Of a stretch of DNA of 64,000 nt, positions 9,158 through 20,289 are shown in pieces (the stretch's first letter is position 1; every line of letters begins with the position of its first letter). The notes below the pieces were generated by a model. It ran no database searches. It was not told where the DNA came from and saw only the letters and a list, made by a program, of their open reading frames with translations. The position numbers were made by a program, and so were the translations under genes. Origin of the DNA: Austropuccinia psidii (Eukaryota; Basidiomycota; Pucciniomycetes; Pucciniales; Sphaerophragmiaceae); NCBI GenBank assembly GCA_023105745.1, contig JALGQZ010000015.1, positions 22,239,499-22,303,498 of the forward strand. Direction: 5' to 3'.

Positions 9158-11392
9158 ATGGCCCAAACCCCGGGAAATTCACATGAATTCAATGAACATC
9201 CAACTTCAGCCTCAGAGAGTGGAAGTGAAATCTCTGATATCGCCAGTAGTCGTGAATCAGGAATTGAAGTAGAGAGCCAGTCTCATGAAGATAATCAAGA
9301 TCCACCAGTTCTTCCAGAATGTGAGTATGCATCCATCTTGAATATTTCTAATCTCCCAAAACCTGATATTGTGTCATAGCCTTTATTTCAGGTCAGCCTC
9401 CAAGCTCTCAGAAGCTGAATTTTAAAAGTTATGAGAAGGAAAAGACTGTTGGACCTTGTGCACCGACAGAAGATGATGGGCAAGATGATGTAATTTTCAG
9501 TGGGGAGGTGGAAATTATATCCAAGGAACAATTTGTCACCAACATTGCTCAAACAATCCCAAGGCTTGAAAAAATCCAAAATGATAGTAAAATTCCTGAT
9601 TATGTGCATCAAAAGATTTGTGAAGCCATGAGCCTGCTCAAAATGGATTTGAACCATAAGTCCATTACTAATTCAAAACAAAGTTGATAAAAATAGCTGC
9701 TTACAATATATGGGCAGGTGTGGAGGTGGGAGATTCTCTACCTGAAGGATCTCGAGTCGTAATTGGATTTCCAGGAAAAGGATTAGGAAAAAGACCAAAT
9801 ATACATGCAACCAAAAAAACAAACAAAAAACGCCGTACCTTTGAAGCCGCAAAAGATTCTCTGGATCAAGGTCATTAAATTATCAATGGTGAAGGGGACC
9901 ATATTGATAATCAACCTCTGCATACTCAACCCCCCCAATACTCAATGAAACAATCCATGATGAAGCTCCACATACTGAAAGCCCCCCGATACCCAATGAA
10001 ACAATGCATGATGCAACCCCTCCCGCCTCTCCTCGGAATATTCAAGCCTTTCAAGAAAGGGAAACAATTAAACATGATACAATGGGACGAGATATGACTG
10101 ATATAGTTCCTGACCCTGAGCCCAAAGTGTCATCGTCTGCTAATTTTCAAGAAATATTTTTATCCCACATGGAAGAGTTTGCAGGCATTTTGAATTATCA
10201 TTCCAATATTACTCAACAATCATGGAAAAGGGGGCTTGATAATATCAATAGTATTTACAAAAATTGATGGGACAATTTACCAACAAAAGATGCTCATACA
10301 TTGCTGCCTGTTGATATTAAGGTGATCAGTAACCGAGAGCTTAAAATGTCAGCCTGGCTGGAGGACCTTGAGATGGCAGGTGAGTTTTATCTTTGTGCAT
10401 GATACATGTTTATTGGCTGTTGACTGGTGATATAAATTGCAATATACAGGGTTAGATTTTTTTAAGCCAACCAAAACATAAGCGTTTTTTGATCACAACA
10501 TTTGGAATCTCAAATTGATTAAGGAATCAGCTAAACCTCCAGAGAATCTCCCAAAATCTGAACACTCCTTCTTCAAAATGGTTCAGAGCCTTCTTTACCC
10601 TGCCAATCCAGTTAAAAACCTTTGGGCAAATGTTATGTTTGAATCCATTAGTTTAGTCTCATATGATGTGATTGCACCCAAACCATATGTTGCACCAACA
10701 TCAAATTCGACCGATCCTCTTGGACTCGAACGGGGGGCAGTTGAATACCTTGCCTCCTGCTTGAGTAAATTGAAGCAACGTGCAACCCAACTCAGCCTTG
10801 AAGGTGGCGGGGCTGACAATGAGATATCCACAAGGCCGCACAAGAACCTGGAGGATCTAATGGATACAGTTACCATTTGATGATTGCGTACAACATGGTA
10901 CGTGCACATACAAAGGTCGAAGTTAATGGCATCAAAGGCAAACTCACGAACTAAAAAAAAAATGAGGCCATCAAAGATCTTTTGGCGTGTCACAAGAATC
11001 TCGGAATAAATCGAATTTGCTATGGTATATTAGCGGAATTCTGTGCGGCGGGGGATTGTGGTTTGATGGTATGCTCAGATGACTGGAGAACAAGCTCAGT
11101 TAAAGGGGCTTTATCACTAATTGACATTTCCACAACACTTTCAGAGGGTAAAAATCTAGTGGAGGCAGTGTGGCTACGTACTAAGAAGTACATATGTAAT
11201 TTACTGAATAAAAGTTTCTTCTCATCAGATTCTTTTAACCCCACTGTACCTCTTAGATTTGAATTTGCATTATGCTTAGTATTAGACTTTGGTGATGCCT
11301 GGGTGGCGAAACGCAGTCTTGGTTCAAGTGATGAGGTCACCTTGACGGTACCCAGGTCAGCTAAACTCACAACCAGGATTGACCCGTTTTAG
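9158..11392 (+). pseudogene. Unrecognised cargo protein 1
   Basis: Broken gene with at least two introns. Exon 1 is 9158-9320, intron 9321-9391 (GTGAGT..TTTCAG), and exon 2 starts at 9392. A further intron runs 10380-10449. The N-terminus is Ser/Glu/Asp-rich. Near 9830 is a basic patch (KKTNKKRR) like a nuclear localisation signal. Around 9930-10020 a Pro-rich motif (PP-I-x-NET-x-HD) is repeated twice. The C-terminal third (10515-11392) is a well-formed globular-looking region with CYGILAEFCAAGDCG and several Trp residues. Stops at 9685-9687 (TGA), 10479-10481 (TAA) and 10878-10880 (TGA), plus frameshifts (one in the C-run near 9930), disable it. I recognise no domain. By position it is the first gene inside the left end. 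Confidence 0.6.
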
Positions 11393-11928
11393 ATTAGCTT
11401 TGTACTAGATAGATTGTAATTGAATTTTGTAAAGTGATTTATGAATTTAATAATCATGACTTCCTATACTACTACTGCCCGGATGCCACAGTCTGAGTAC
11501 CAATAGTAATTGTACGGCGGCATGCCTCCGTACATCATTGCAAAGACTCCGACAAGACGCAAGCTGAGTCAGGCGTTGTGCCCGCAAGTAGCACACACGG
11601 GGGCATTGCAGGAAGTCGTGTTTATCACTTCCCGCCAGCCCATAATAGGCCAAAAGTTCCTGTGTCTTTCAAGAGGACTAGGATAGCTAGGGATCCGCAG
11701 CAGGATGCATATTGCATTTGCGTGTTCTTGCAATATTCCAAATGGTTGGATTGGAAAGTGATTGCATGGGAACATCAATATGTAAAATTGAATAATGCAC
11801 TATCCACTGCAATTTTCAGGTTCAGGTATTTGAGATCGCGAATTTGCAAAGGTCAGGTGTTATCTTTCTTTTTAGCCAAAAAAAAAAATCAGTAATCATT
11901 CGGTTTCATTTCATTTTCTGCTGAAAGC
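11393..11928. other. Intergenic spacer, cargo 1 to TET-like gene
   Basis: AT-rich 3' flank, then palindrome site b (11511-11534), then about 390 bp containing a weak ORF (11578-11895) that I do not believe is coding because it has no family resemblance and ends in an A-run. Confidence 0.4.
11511..11534. repeat. Palindrome site b (best copy)
   Basis: 24-bp near-perfect palindrome, TGTACGGCGG..CATG..CCTCCGTACA, with one mismatched pair. It contains CGG-N10-CCG, the inverted-triplet geometry known for Put3-type Zn2Cys6 proteins. It lies between two cargo genes. Confidence 0.65.
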
Positions 11929-13195
11929 ATGCCATTCACAAAAAAAGGAAAAGAGCGTAAAAGGGAACTTGCGAGAAAGCGTCGGGCTGAGGAAGGAAAG
12001 TGTGAGTTTGTCGCTTAATCTCAGTGTATATATATATGCTACCACATTTATGTGGCACCCTCATTGGGCCCCACGGAAGAAAATTGGCTTTAGTCGGTTC
12101 AGATTGTGCCAATGTCATGTGGGCTCCAACAGGGAAGTCAAAGGATGTGTGCCGAAGAAAGCTCCTGGGCAGTATCTGATATCTTGTGTGCTTCAACACA
12201 TAGTGATCCCTCAACCACTTGGGAATAGTAGCAGATCCCAAAAGACAAATGAGCGCAAAACGACCCAAATGAATAGGTTGTTTTCCTCCTCTCGCCCAAC
12301 AGCACAAATATCAATGCCAGTATCAGCAAATATCACCCCAAGTGAAATTCGGAGGGTTGTGGATGTCAATCAGATCAAATGCATTCACTTTGGGCGTGTG
12401 GCAATTTTCTCTTCAACCAGATTACTCATTGCCCTTGTCGAATTCTGACCATTCACAACAATGAGTGAAGTCGAGGTCAATCAATGGAATGAATTATCAC
12501 AATTCTCATTTCGCAAAAAGAGATTCACCGACCCGATTGCAACCAATGGAGCATTACTGGAGGGATTTATGTTCGCGATTGGGTGGCGCAAGTGCAGCAC
12601 GAAGAATGAACAATTTGGTCTGTATGGAAGTGTTGGGAAAATTGAAAACGCAAAAGATGAATGGCAGAACCGAGGTCCCAATCTTAGCTTGGTGGGTTGC
12701 ATTCTAGGTCAATCCTTACAATATGTTGGGAATAATTTATTTGAGAAGATTCAAAATTTCTACAATTCATTGGGGGTTCCGTCTTTTGATCAAGTCAACT
12801 ATGAAGGCAATATTCTGGCAAATCAGGGTGCATTCGAGTTTGCTTCCGCACTCACTTTCACCATGAATAGATTCAAAAACGCACCTCATGTTGATAAGGA
12901 TGCATCGCTGTATGCTTTGGGATGGTGGTTTCAAGCTGATAAGCCGACCGGCCAAATTCAAAGAGATGCGACAAAGCGGTGTACAGGGGGAAAATTGATT
13001 TTCCCAAATTAGCATTTTTGGATTGATCTATCCGCATGTCATGGGCTCATTCAGGTAGTGTGGGCCAGTAATACATTTGTTCATTATACTGATCCAGCGC
13101 AGGACAACAAAAGCACGACACTTGTGGGTATGTCCGCACAATGCTCAAGCAGGTTAGCAAAAACAATGCGGCAAAAAAAGCCATGGATATTATGA
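11929..13195 (+). pseudogene. TET/JBP-like 2OG-Fe(II) dioxygenase relic
   Basis: The family oxidises 5-methylcytosine or thymine in DNA using Fe(II) and 2-oxoglutarate. A likely start at 11929 gives a very basic N-terminus (KKGKERKRELARKRRAEE). After a shift of frame the reading runs through a Cys-containing segment (KKIGFSRFRLCQCHVGS) and then 12461-13012 with LTFTMNRFKNAPHVDKDAS, where H-V-D (12887-12895) matches the iron-binding HxD. Past a stop, the frame continues with CHGLIQVVWASNTFVHYTDP, which supplies candidate distal His residues (13040 or 13082). In-frame stops at TGA 12446-12448, TAG 13010-13012 and TGA 13193-13195, and the early frameshift, make it a pseudogene. It matches tet-like oxygenases I remember from rust fungi. 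Confidence 0.7.
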
Positions 13196-13387
13196 GATTG
13201 GCAAGAGAGCGGGCTATCAAATCAGGGATGGTAATACAATCTCATGCCGATTCAAAGAATGAGGAGATTTGCATGTGTGTTGGGTGAGTAATGGTGGGGT
13301 AAGGCAGAGGACAATAAACACCAGGATTGGATGGATTCGAGTGCGGGAGATGGGTGTCTCACATGAAACAGGGGTGAAGTGGATTAT

Positions 13388-15413
13388 TGTAAGGTTTGAC
13401 TATGAAACAATAAGTAAAAATTACTAATTATTTACTTATTGTACTCTGAATGTCCTTATAATTGAAATAAATAAGATTAAAATAATACTAATAATAAAGA
13501 AATATTATTATTATGGCGTAAAAATATTATATTATTAAATAAATATAATAATATAATTAATATTATATGAAATTATAATATTATAAATAATATATTAATA
13601 TAAAATAATTAATAGATTATAAAGCTCTTTATTATTGTTACCAACAAATAATAAAGGCGTAAAAAATTGTTTTTTATTAATAAAAAACAATTAATAACAA
13701 TAATATTACTAATATTAAAGTTATGAATTAATATAAATACTATTTATATTAATTAAAGAATTATTAAGAGAGTAATAATAGAGAAATTATTATAATAAGA
13801 GAAAATAACCTACTTTGAACACTTAATATAATAATTTTGAAGTATTTTACGCCAAAAAATATAAATACAACCTTTTCAAATTGTATTTACAATAAAAATA
13901 AAGAAAATTACAAATTATTCAGTATTTTTACGTGGAAATGAGTTTTAGAGAGATTTTTAACAAAAACAATTAAATAAATGATTTAATCACGTCAAAATAG
14001 ATGATTATAGAAAGGTGGTCTTTGGTCTTTAATAATATAACAGTTTTATATATAAAGAATAAAGAAAATTACCTTTGATTTGATTGATTTAATGTTTTTG
14101 ATGCGTCTGAGGGGAAAATAGAGTAAAAAGAGCTCTATTTATAGTAAATACCTCCCTCCTAGAGTCCAACAGGCTTTTAGTAGACGTGTACTGATCATAT
14201 CCACTGGAATTGATCAATATTTTAAGGTTTGAGGGTGATTACATCATGATCAAACCATATTACATCATTATTACACCATTATTTAAAGTTATCACTATAA
14301 CTCTAAGTTTGATGACATCAGAGGCTTGGCAGAACCCCAAATTTCGTGGATTTTATTAGTTTTAATCATAAACTAATAGTATTCACCAATTTTATCACTC
14401 TTAAGACTGTTAAACTTAATTTAAGGTTACAGTATGTGATCATAACAGCTCAATTTAAGCTCAAACTTTGATCCTCAATAACTTTTAAGGTTTTCACGCT
14501 ACAGAAATTCAGAGAGTGAATTCTGATAGCCTGACATAACCTTATTATGCTGCCAAGAGCTTTTCATTACATCATCAAAACTCTAATTTTGATGATTTTT
14601 CTTGTAACCCATCTTTTCTGTCGAAATTTAATATTTTAAACTTCAAACCATGATTTCAGGGGGTTATACCCTGAATTTAACAATAAAAATTACGTCATTC
14701 TTCTCGAATAAACTAGTAGAATCCAACTGTATACTTTTTTTTAAGTTTGGACTACTTTCACAACAAAGTGGTCAACAGCTCTGTTGATTTTTATCAATAT
14801 TTCCTCATAAGTCTTAAGGTTGTTTATAATTTGCAAAATAAAGTTCATATCTGTGTTCTTACAGTAATTACGTGGTAACTTTATTTTTGGTTCATCATTC
14901 TAGCATGTATAGTTTAGAAGATATTAGCTATGATCACTGAATATATGCGTTGACCAAAAAAGTGCATATATTCAGGATAATTCCTTAAGTATTGATTTTG
15001 GGAATTAGCTTATTAATTGTTTTATATGTGGATTTTTGTGGGGAATCCACTGGTACAATTTATTTCACATGTTGTTTCATTAGTTTCTGAGATAAATAAG
15101 GTTTTATGATTTTTATAAGGTATTATACCTTATAATTCCTTAAATATTGACTTTACAGATATGCCATAAAAGTGGTATATGTGTATTTTTCCATGGGGAA
15201 TCCAATTGTATAATTTATTTCACATGTTCATTCATTGGTTTTTAAGTTAAACCAATTTTAGTACCAATTTATGGTATTTTTTGTATATTTGAGTAATTAT
15301 TTTTAGTGTATAATTATTCTAATTAATTTTAATATAATTATATTAAAGGTATAATTATTATTAATCTTTTTTGTGACCTTATTGGATATGTGGTCATATC
15401 TCAAAGGCTCACA
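13388..15413 (-). mobile_element. Solo LTR-3 inside the giant transposon
   Basis: 2026 bp, extremely AT-rich, reading TGTGAGCC...CTTTACA-like on the minus strand (plus-strand ends TGTAAGG..GGCTCACA). Perfect 5-bp TSD ATTAT at 13383-13387 and 15414-15418. It aligns over its full length, inverted, with the solo LTR at 41611-43588. There is no internal coding region, so it arose by LTR-LTR recombination. It sits between the TET-like relic and minisatellite array 2, and its right TSD directly abuts palindrome site c. Confidence 0.9.
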
Positions 15414-15417
15414 ATTA

Positions 15418-15441
15418 TGTACGGTGGCATGCCATCATACA
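15418..15441. repeat. Palindrome site c
   Basis: TGTACGGTGG-CATG-CCATCATACA: left arm intact with CGG, right half-site decayed (CAT for CCG). It overlaps the last base of the LTR-3 TSD, so the LTR inserted right at the palindrome. Confidence 0.6.
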
Positions 15442-15925
15442 TCTGTCCTGGTTTGTTGCTATTGTCCAGGATGCCAATGCTTCACACGCGAATCCTTATG
15501 CTTGTGCAGGTTCCGACGATGCTAAAAGTTCCTTACGCCTATGCAGGGTGCCGACGCTACACACGCCAATCCTTACGCCTGTGCAGGCTCCCAAAAACTT
15601 ACACACCAATCCTTACGCTTGTGAAGGTTCCCAAAAATGCTAAAAATTCCTTATGCCTGTACAGGCTTTCGACGATTCACACACCAATCCTTACGCTTGT
15701 GAAGGTTCCCCACAATGCTGCAAATTTCTTGGCCTGTGCAGGATCCCAAGAATTCACACGCCAATTCTTACGCCTGTGCAGGCTCCCAACAATTCACATG
15801 CCAATCCTTACGCCTGTGCAGGCTCCCAACAATTCACACGCCAATCCTTACGCCTGTGCAGGCTCCAGACAAGTCACACAACAATCCTTACGCTTGTGAA
15901 GGTTCCAGACAATTTAAACAATTTA
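15442..15925. repeat. Minisatellite array 2
   Basis: About 11 units of 40 nt with longer variants. The unit reads ATCCTTACGCCTGTGCAG then GCTCCCAACAATTCACACGCCA. The core ATCCTTACGCYTGTG is shared with array 1, and GCCTGTGCAGGC inside the unit is an imperfect palindrome. ORFs here are artefacts of the repeats. Confidence 0.85.
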
Positions 15926-16323
15926 ATACATGAGTAAGATTAATAGCGTGTGACCATAGGAAAGGCCATGTTTCACAAATCCGGAGTGGATTGCTCACAT
16001 GCGGGAAGCTCCCGCTTTTTTACAGTTAAGAATGGATATGGCTCTAAACCATGGAAGAAGAGAATATATAGGGGACGGTAACGGCAACTATTGGCGCATT
16101 TTGGGAAAAAGAGGTTCACTCAAACTCTTGGTGGGGCACTTACAAAAATAATTCTCACGAAATCAGGGTTTTTCTCTGAGGAGGAAATAAGTAACTTTTA
16201 CGTGAACAAAGAATGTAATAGAATTTGAACATAATAATGATTGAATACAAATGATAATTTATTTAAAAGAAATTATTACAAATGATAAAAAGTGGAAATA
16301 ATGAGATTATTTTTTTTAAATTT
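15926..16323. other. Spacer downstream of array 2
   Basis: About 400 bp with no ORF or recognised motif, AT-rich towards the right. It should contain the 3' end of the minus-strand zinc-cluster gene. Confidence 0.35.
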
Positions 16324-17622
16324 TTATTTTTTGAGGAATTTGGAGACTATCCCTGTTATTTCCTCCTTTGGATAAGCCTCCAGTGCCTGGGCAAGGAGGG
16401 AATTTAGTTTGTCCCGGAATTCCCAGTGCATCTCATTTCGATGAGTTGCATCCACAAAAGGAATTATGTGGAGCAAGCGGCGATGCTCCAACAAGATTCG
16501 GTTGATCAATTCGTGGATGATGGCTCGAGGAATCATTAGGGTTGGTCGCAGGTCAGTGAATTCCTGGAGAGCGTCGTCGTGGGAATGAGAGGAGCTTGGC
16601 ACCGGGGGGGAGGAGGAGGTTTAGTTCTCTGGGGAGGGAGGGGAAGATGGCCGAGTTGGTGAAGAAGAAGGGGGATGGGGGGATCCGACGGGCATATCGT
16701 CAATGATGATTATTGAGCGAGGAGTGGCGGGATGAGCTGGAGACGGTCGAAGAAAAAATGAGGAAAAGGGGATATGGATCAAAGAGAAAAAAGGGGTGAC
16801 TTACCATAAGGTTCCTCCGTGGATTGCGTAGGAGCCACCTCAGGTTCTGGCTCACGAGTCGTATTGTCCTCAGGTGGTTGGGACGATGGACTCGGGCCAG
16901 GAATAGGTGGCTCTTCGGTTCAGGAGGGTTCTAAAAAAGGAGTAAGAGTCAGTTCACTCGACTCGAAAGTGAAAGTGAAAATGAAATGAAACTTTGGCTG
17001 CTTACCACGGAATAATTCCTCAGACCATTGGGTGCCACTCGGGCCTGGAGTGGGTTGCCGGGGGGTTTGCTCGCGAGGCAAACTAGGAACGGGACAGTCT
17101 TGTCAGGGGGGATTTGGGGGGTTTTGTTCTATGAGTAATGGAAAAAAGTCAGTATTATTGCGTGAAGAGAAATGAGATAAGGAGGAGAAAGAAAACTTAC
17201 TTTGGCGTTTGAATCCCATCGGTGACAAGACATGGTGACGATCAGCCCAAGCTCGAATGTCCTCTCGCCATCGCCATCCTTCATCAGCCGGATAATCACT
17301 TTGCTCCGGTCAAGGAGTGAAGTGACCATCGGATGGTGGCCTAGGAGGGGGAGGGGACAGGGCTAATCGTCCGGAATCGTTCCCGTCAGCCTGTTTGGGG
17401 GCCCGGCTTCCATTCACGCTCGCAAATGGTTTCATCATTGTTGACCACAAAGGAGTCCTCGCGAGGGCGTCTTGGGCGGGAACTCCTCTGGCCTCGTGGT
17501 CAGAAGGGGTGGACAACAAACGAACATTTCTTGTGTGCTTGTCAGCAAGCATCACAAGCGTTGTTCGTCGTCGAGGAACGAATGCAGGGGATACCCCGCT
17601 TGGTGCATAAAGTGCACGACAT
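16324..17622 (-). pseudogene. Zn(II)2Cys6 zinc-cluster protein of the giant transposon
   Basis: Minus-strand, multi-exon gene. The ATG at 17622-17620 directly follows a splice-acceptor-like TTTTTAG, so an untranslated first exon is likely. Residues 3-33 have cysteines C-x2-C-x6-C-x9-C-x2-C-x6-C (MSCTLCTKRGIPC...), exactly the Gal4-type binuclear cluster that binds CGG triplets. Then follow basic/Arg-rich sequence, Pro-rich exons (about 17110-16985 and 16935-16805), and a final exon (about 16770-16324) with a predicted helical segment (IPRAIIHELINRILLEHRR) ending SKFLKK. Stops at 17544-17542 and 17502-17500 (TGA, inside and just after the cluster), later TGAs and a frameshift in a C-run disable it. 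Likely nuclear regulator of the element; role is inference. Confidence 0.65.
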
Positions 17623-18044
17623 CTAAAAACATAACAATTGGACTTAGTAACTGCATACAAAGTAAACAATCAAGAAAGAAAATGAAGGCGTACGATGAAT
17701 TATAAATTTAAAGCGTTAACAAAATAAAGAACTCTACTCGGAAGGTTTTAAAAGTCTGGAAGAGAGTCGTGAAGAAAAATAAGTATTAATATTGGTATGT
17801 AATGTCGACAAAAGTTTAAAAAAGAGGTAACGCACGAGGTGGATAGAAGTGAGGTTCTGAACGGATCAGAAGAATAAACAAACAGGCAAAAGGCAGGGGA
17901 GTGGGGTTAGTGTAGTGCGAAAGACAAAAGTAGAAAGGCAGGAAGACCAAGGGGAATACGCACAAGAAGGACACATGCGGGAAAGGTTGAACGAAGTGGA
18001 GCGGGTGAGGAAGAAAGTGAAGGGCGTGTCGTGTGAAGATGGTC
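17623..18044 (-). other. Leader of zinc-cluster gene
   Basis: Between the TATA-like box and the ATG. No credible ORF. The acceptor abutting the ATG suggests a leader intron, but the donor is not certain. Confidence 0.4.
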
Positions 18045-18051
18045 TTTTATA
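18045..18051 (-). promoter_or_regulatory. TATA box, zinc-cluster gene
   Basis: TATAAAA on the minus strand (within GGTATAAAAGACC), about 430 bp upstream of the zinc-cluster ATG. The following pyrimidine-rich minus-strand sequence resembles a transcription start region. Confidence 0.45.
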
Positions 18052-19761
18052 CCATGTTGAAGCTGAGACGCTCTCAGCAGTTGCAGCACCCGCAAAAGTC
18101 TCAGCTTCAAGGCGTGTGGGCAAAATTGAAGCTGAGTCGCAGCCAATGTTGCAACTGAGAAGTGAAATGCTCACGTGAGGCAGAAGAACAATGGGGGTCT
18201 GGCTGAGTATTGCAATTTATTGAATTGTCAAGCTCAGTCAAATCCCCTTTGTTTCCTTAAGTAGTCACCCGTTCACCCAGGAGGGTGGTCGTGAGGCCCT
18301 CGTTGAATGTGCATTGTGGGTGCAATGCACAAGTGACCCATGCAGAAATGCACCCGGTGCGTTTGGTCACAAGTGACCGTGGCAAGATTACCGGCCATAT
18401 GGCCTGGTAATAGTATGTGAACAAAGGGGGGGGCTGTAACACAAGTGAATACAGTGTGAGCTTGCCTCGAACCATTGCTCAGGTTTGCTTTTGGGTCATA
18501 ATTGAAATGCTCAGTGGCTGAAAATTTTAATTGCACAGTAATTGAACTATTGATATAAAAATATCAAATGCACCATGCTGAGCCATTGCTCAGTAATTAA
18601 TGTATGCACACAATATGAGCATTTGGCACAGCATTGGGTGACATTTCAGCCAGGTGCAGCATTTCACACGCTTTGGTGAAGTGCTCCAAACTGAGCCTTC
18701 CAATTAACTATTGCAAAAATAGTTCATTCCATGGCTTTACTGAGCACTTCCTCAAGGTGCTTTTGACCATGACATGCTCAGCTTGCGTGTGCAAATTGGG
18801 TGAAACGCAATTCTGAGCATGTGGCACATGAACTATGCATATGCAAACGATCAGAAGGTGCATGCACATTTGCTATATGCATGCAGGCTCAAGTAGTATT
18901 ACACCTTCCTGATCTGTACAGCCAACACTGTAGTATGCAGTACATCTTTGTAAATGTATGCTGCGGGGCAGAGAAAAAGCTTTTCAACAATGTAACATGC
19001 AATCAGGTCAAGCCATCAAGTCATATCTCTCACCTGCATCCCTTTGATGCACCTTGTTGGACAGGTCTGCCTAACTACGGCACAGATGCAGGTGTAAGGC
19101 AGTTTAATGAAAGTGGGTCATATTGGGATGACTTATTATTTGGGTCATACAGAAACAGTGGATTCACTCTGGTGCCATTGTTGGGGCAAACTTTGACTGG
19201 CGGCGCTTGTTCATCGCGTGTGCTCATTGGCAGGCAGCCACACACTTTCATATGCACCCTCCAACTGGTCATACACAGGCAACCTTCACACGCCTGGAAG
19301 ACATTTTACTTCCAGTCTTCCAACCGGCTATTTTCTTGGTCGGGTGGTCAGCTTGACTGCAGACGCTCACCTGAGGCCAATCAGTGTGGATTTGCTTCAG
19401 CCTCATCCACATTAGAATAATCCCAGCCTATGATTTCTGAGGCTGGTTATGTTTGCATGGGTATCTCCCACTGCGGGTCATTTTCTTCACGTTCTCACAC
19501 GCCCCGCGCAAGTTGTGGCACCTGGCTTGCAGCCAAAAATTCCCTTGGGCGGGTGGCCTCTTTTGCCGGAGTTTTGTACACGCGTGAGGCAAAGACCCTG
19601 ATGCCAATCTCAGTGGATTAGTACCCGCCTCAAACGCAATAGGGGTCAATGTATATGTGGATCACGGCTCAGGGTCGGTGCCCCCTTTGATCATGCCACA
19701 CATCCCCCCCTGAAGCCTAGTTGGCATCAGTCATCAAAAAACTTAACACAAAATCAAACTC

Positions 19762-19787
19762 ATGTTTGGTGGCACACCACCGAACAT
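19762..19787. repeat. Palindrome site d
   Basis: ATGTTTGGTGG-CACA-CCACCGAACAT: 11-bp arms with a single mismatch, TGG-N10-CCG core. Upstream of the SNF2 gene. Confidence 0.6.
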
Positions 19788-19897
19788 ATCTCACCCGCCC
19801 ACACACAAACATCCCCACAGTGAGATTGCCCTTTGAAACTGCCAACATTGCCTAGTAGGTCCCTGTGCAACAGTTAACCTGGGGATGATACGCTCAT

Positions 19898-19921
19898 TGT
19901 TCACTGACACACCAGCGAACA
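19898..19921. repeat. Palindrome site e
   Basis: TGTTCACTGA-CAC-ACCAGCGAACA: imperfect palindrome of the same layout as site d, 136 bp further right. Core triplets are altered (CAC/GCG). Confidence 0.5.
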
Positions 19922-20289
19922 TGGCCGCATGCCTCTAATATGCCCCTCCACAATAAGTTTCTACAACCCACCCAATCTCGGATATGCTAATGTCAACCTT
20001 GTTCCACCAAAGGTTTCGTAACTTGCTGCAGATCCAGCAGTCATATTGGTGCACCCACATTTTGGCCACCTTGCCTTGATATATGCCCCAAATTGGATAT
20101 GAAAATTATGAGCCCGAGAGGCCCACCCCCATCAAGTCCATGCACGTAACCACAGGCCATCCCCCCTTGACCCCATTTCTGCCTCTCATATAAGCTCCCC
20201 ACCTGCGCTTATCTGTCTTCATTAAGTTTAGCTAACCCTTCCCGATCATATAATTTCCGACTATCCCCAAATAATTTAAAATAGCTATC

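Larger units (their letters stand above)
18052..20289. other. Long non-coding spacer of giant transposon
   Basis: 2.2 kb without a credible gene. 18160-18830 is studded with TGCTCA/TGAGCA words (at least eight). 19270-19640 has two loosely related GC-rich segments sharing GGGCGGGTGG-like words and CACACGCC. Palindrome sites d (19762-19787) and e (19898-19921) lie 370-530 bp before the SNF2 gene. ORFs at 18800-19420 and elsewhere show no family features. Confidence 0.5.

Noticed and set aside
11578..11895. 105-codon ORF between cargo 1 and the TET-like gene
   Set aside because: No motif, ends in an A-run, and overlaps an equally open minus-strand ORF.
15390..15937. ORFs of 72-169 codons, and repeats that might suggest a CRISPR array
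   Set aside because: They are translations of minisatellite array 2. Units are contiguous without unique spacers, and the genome is eukaryotic.
18800..19420. 206-codon ORF
   Set aside because: Lies in the repetitive spacer of the giant element; composition and overlapping antisense ORFs suggest chance.
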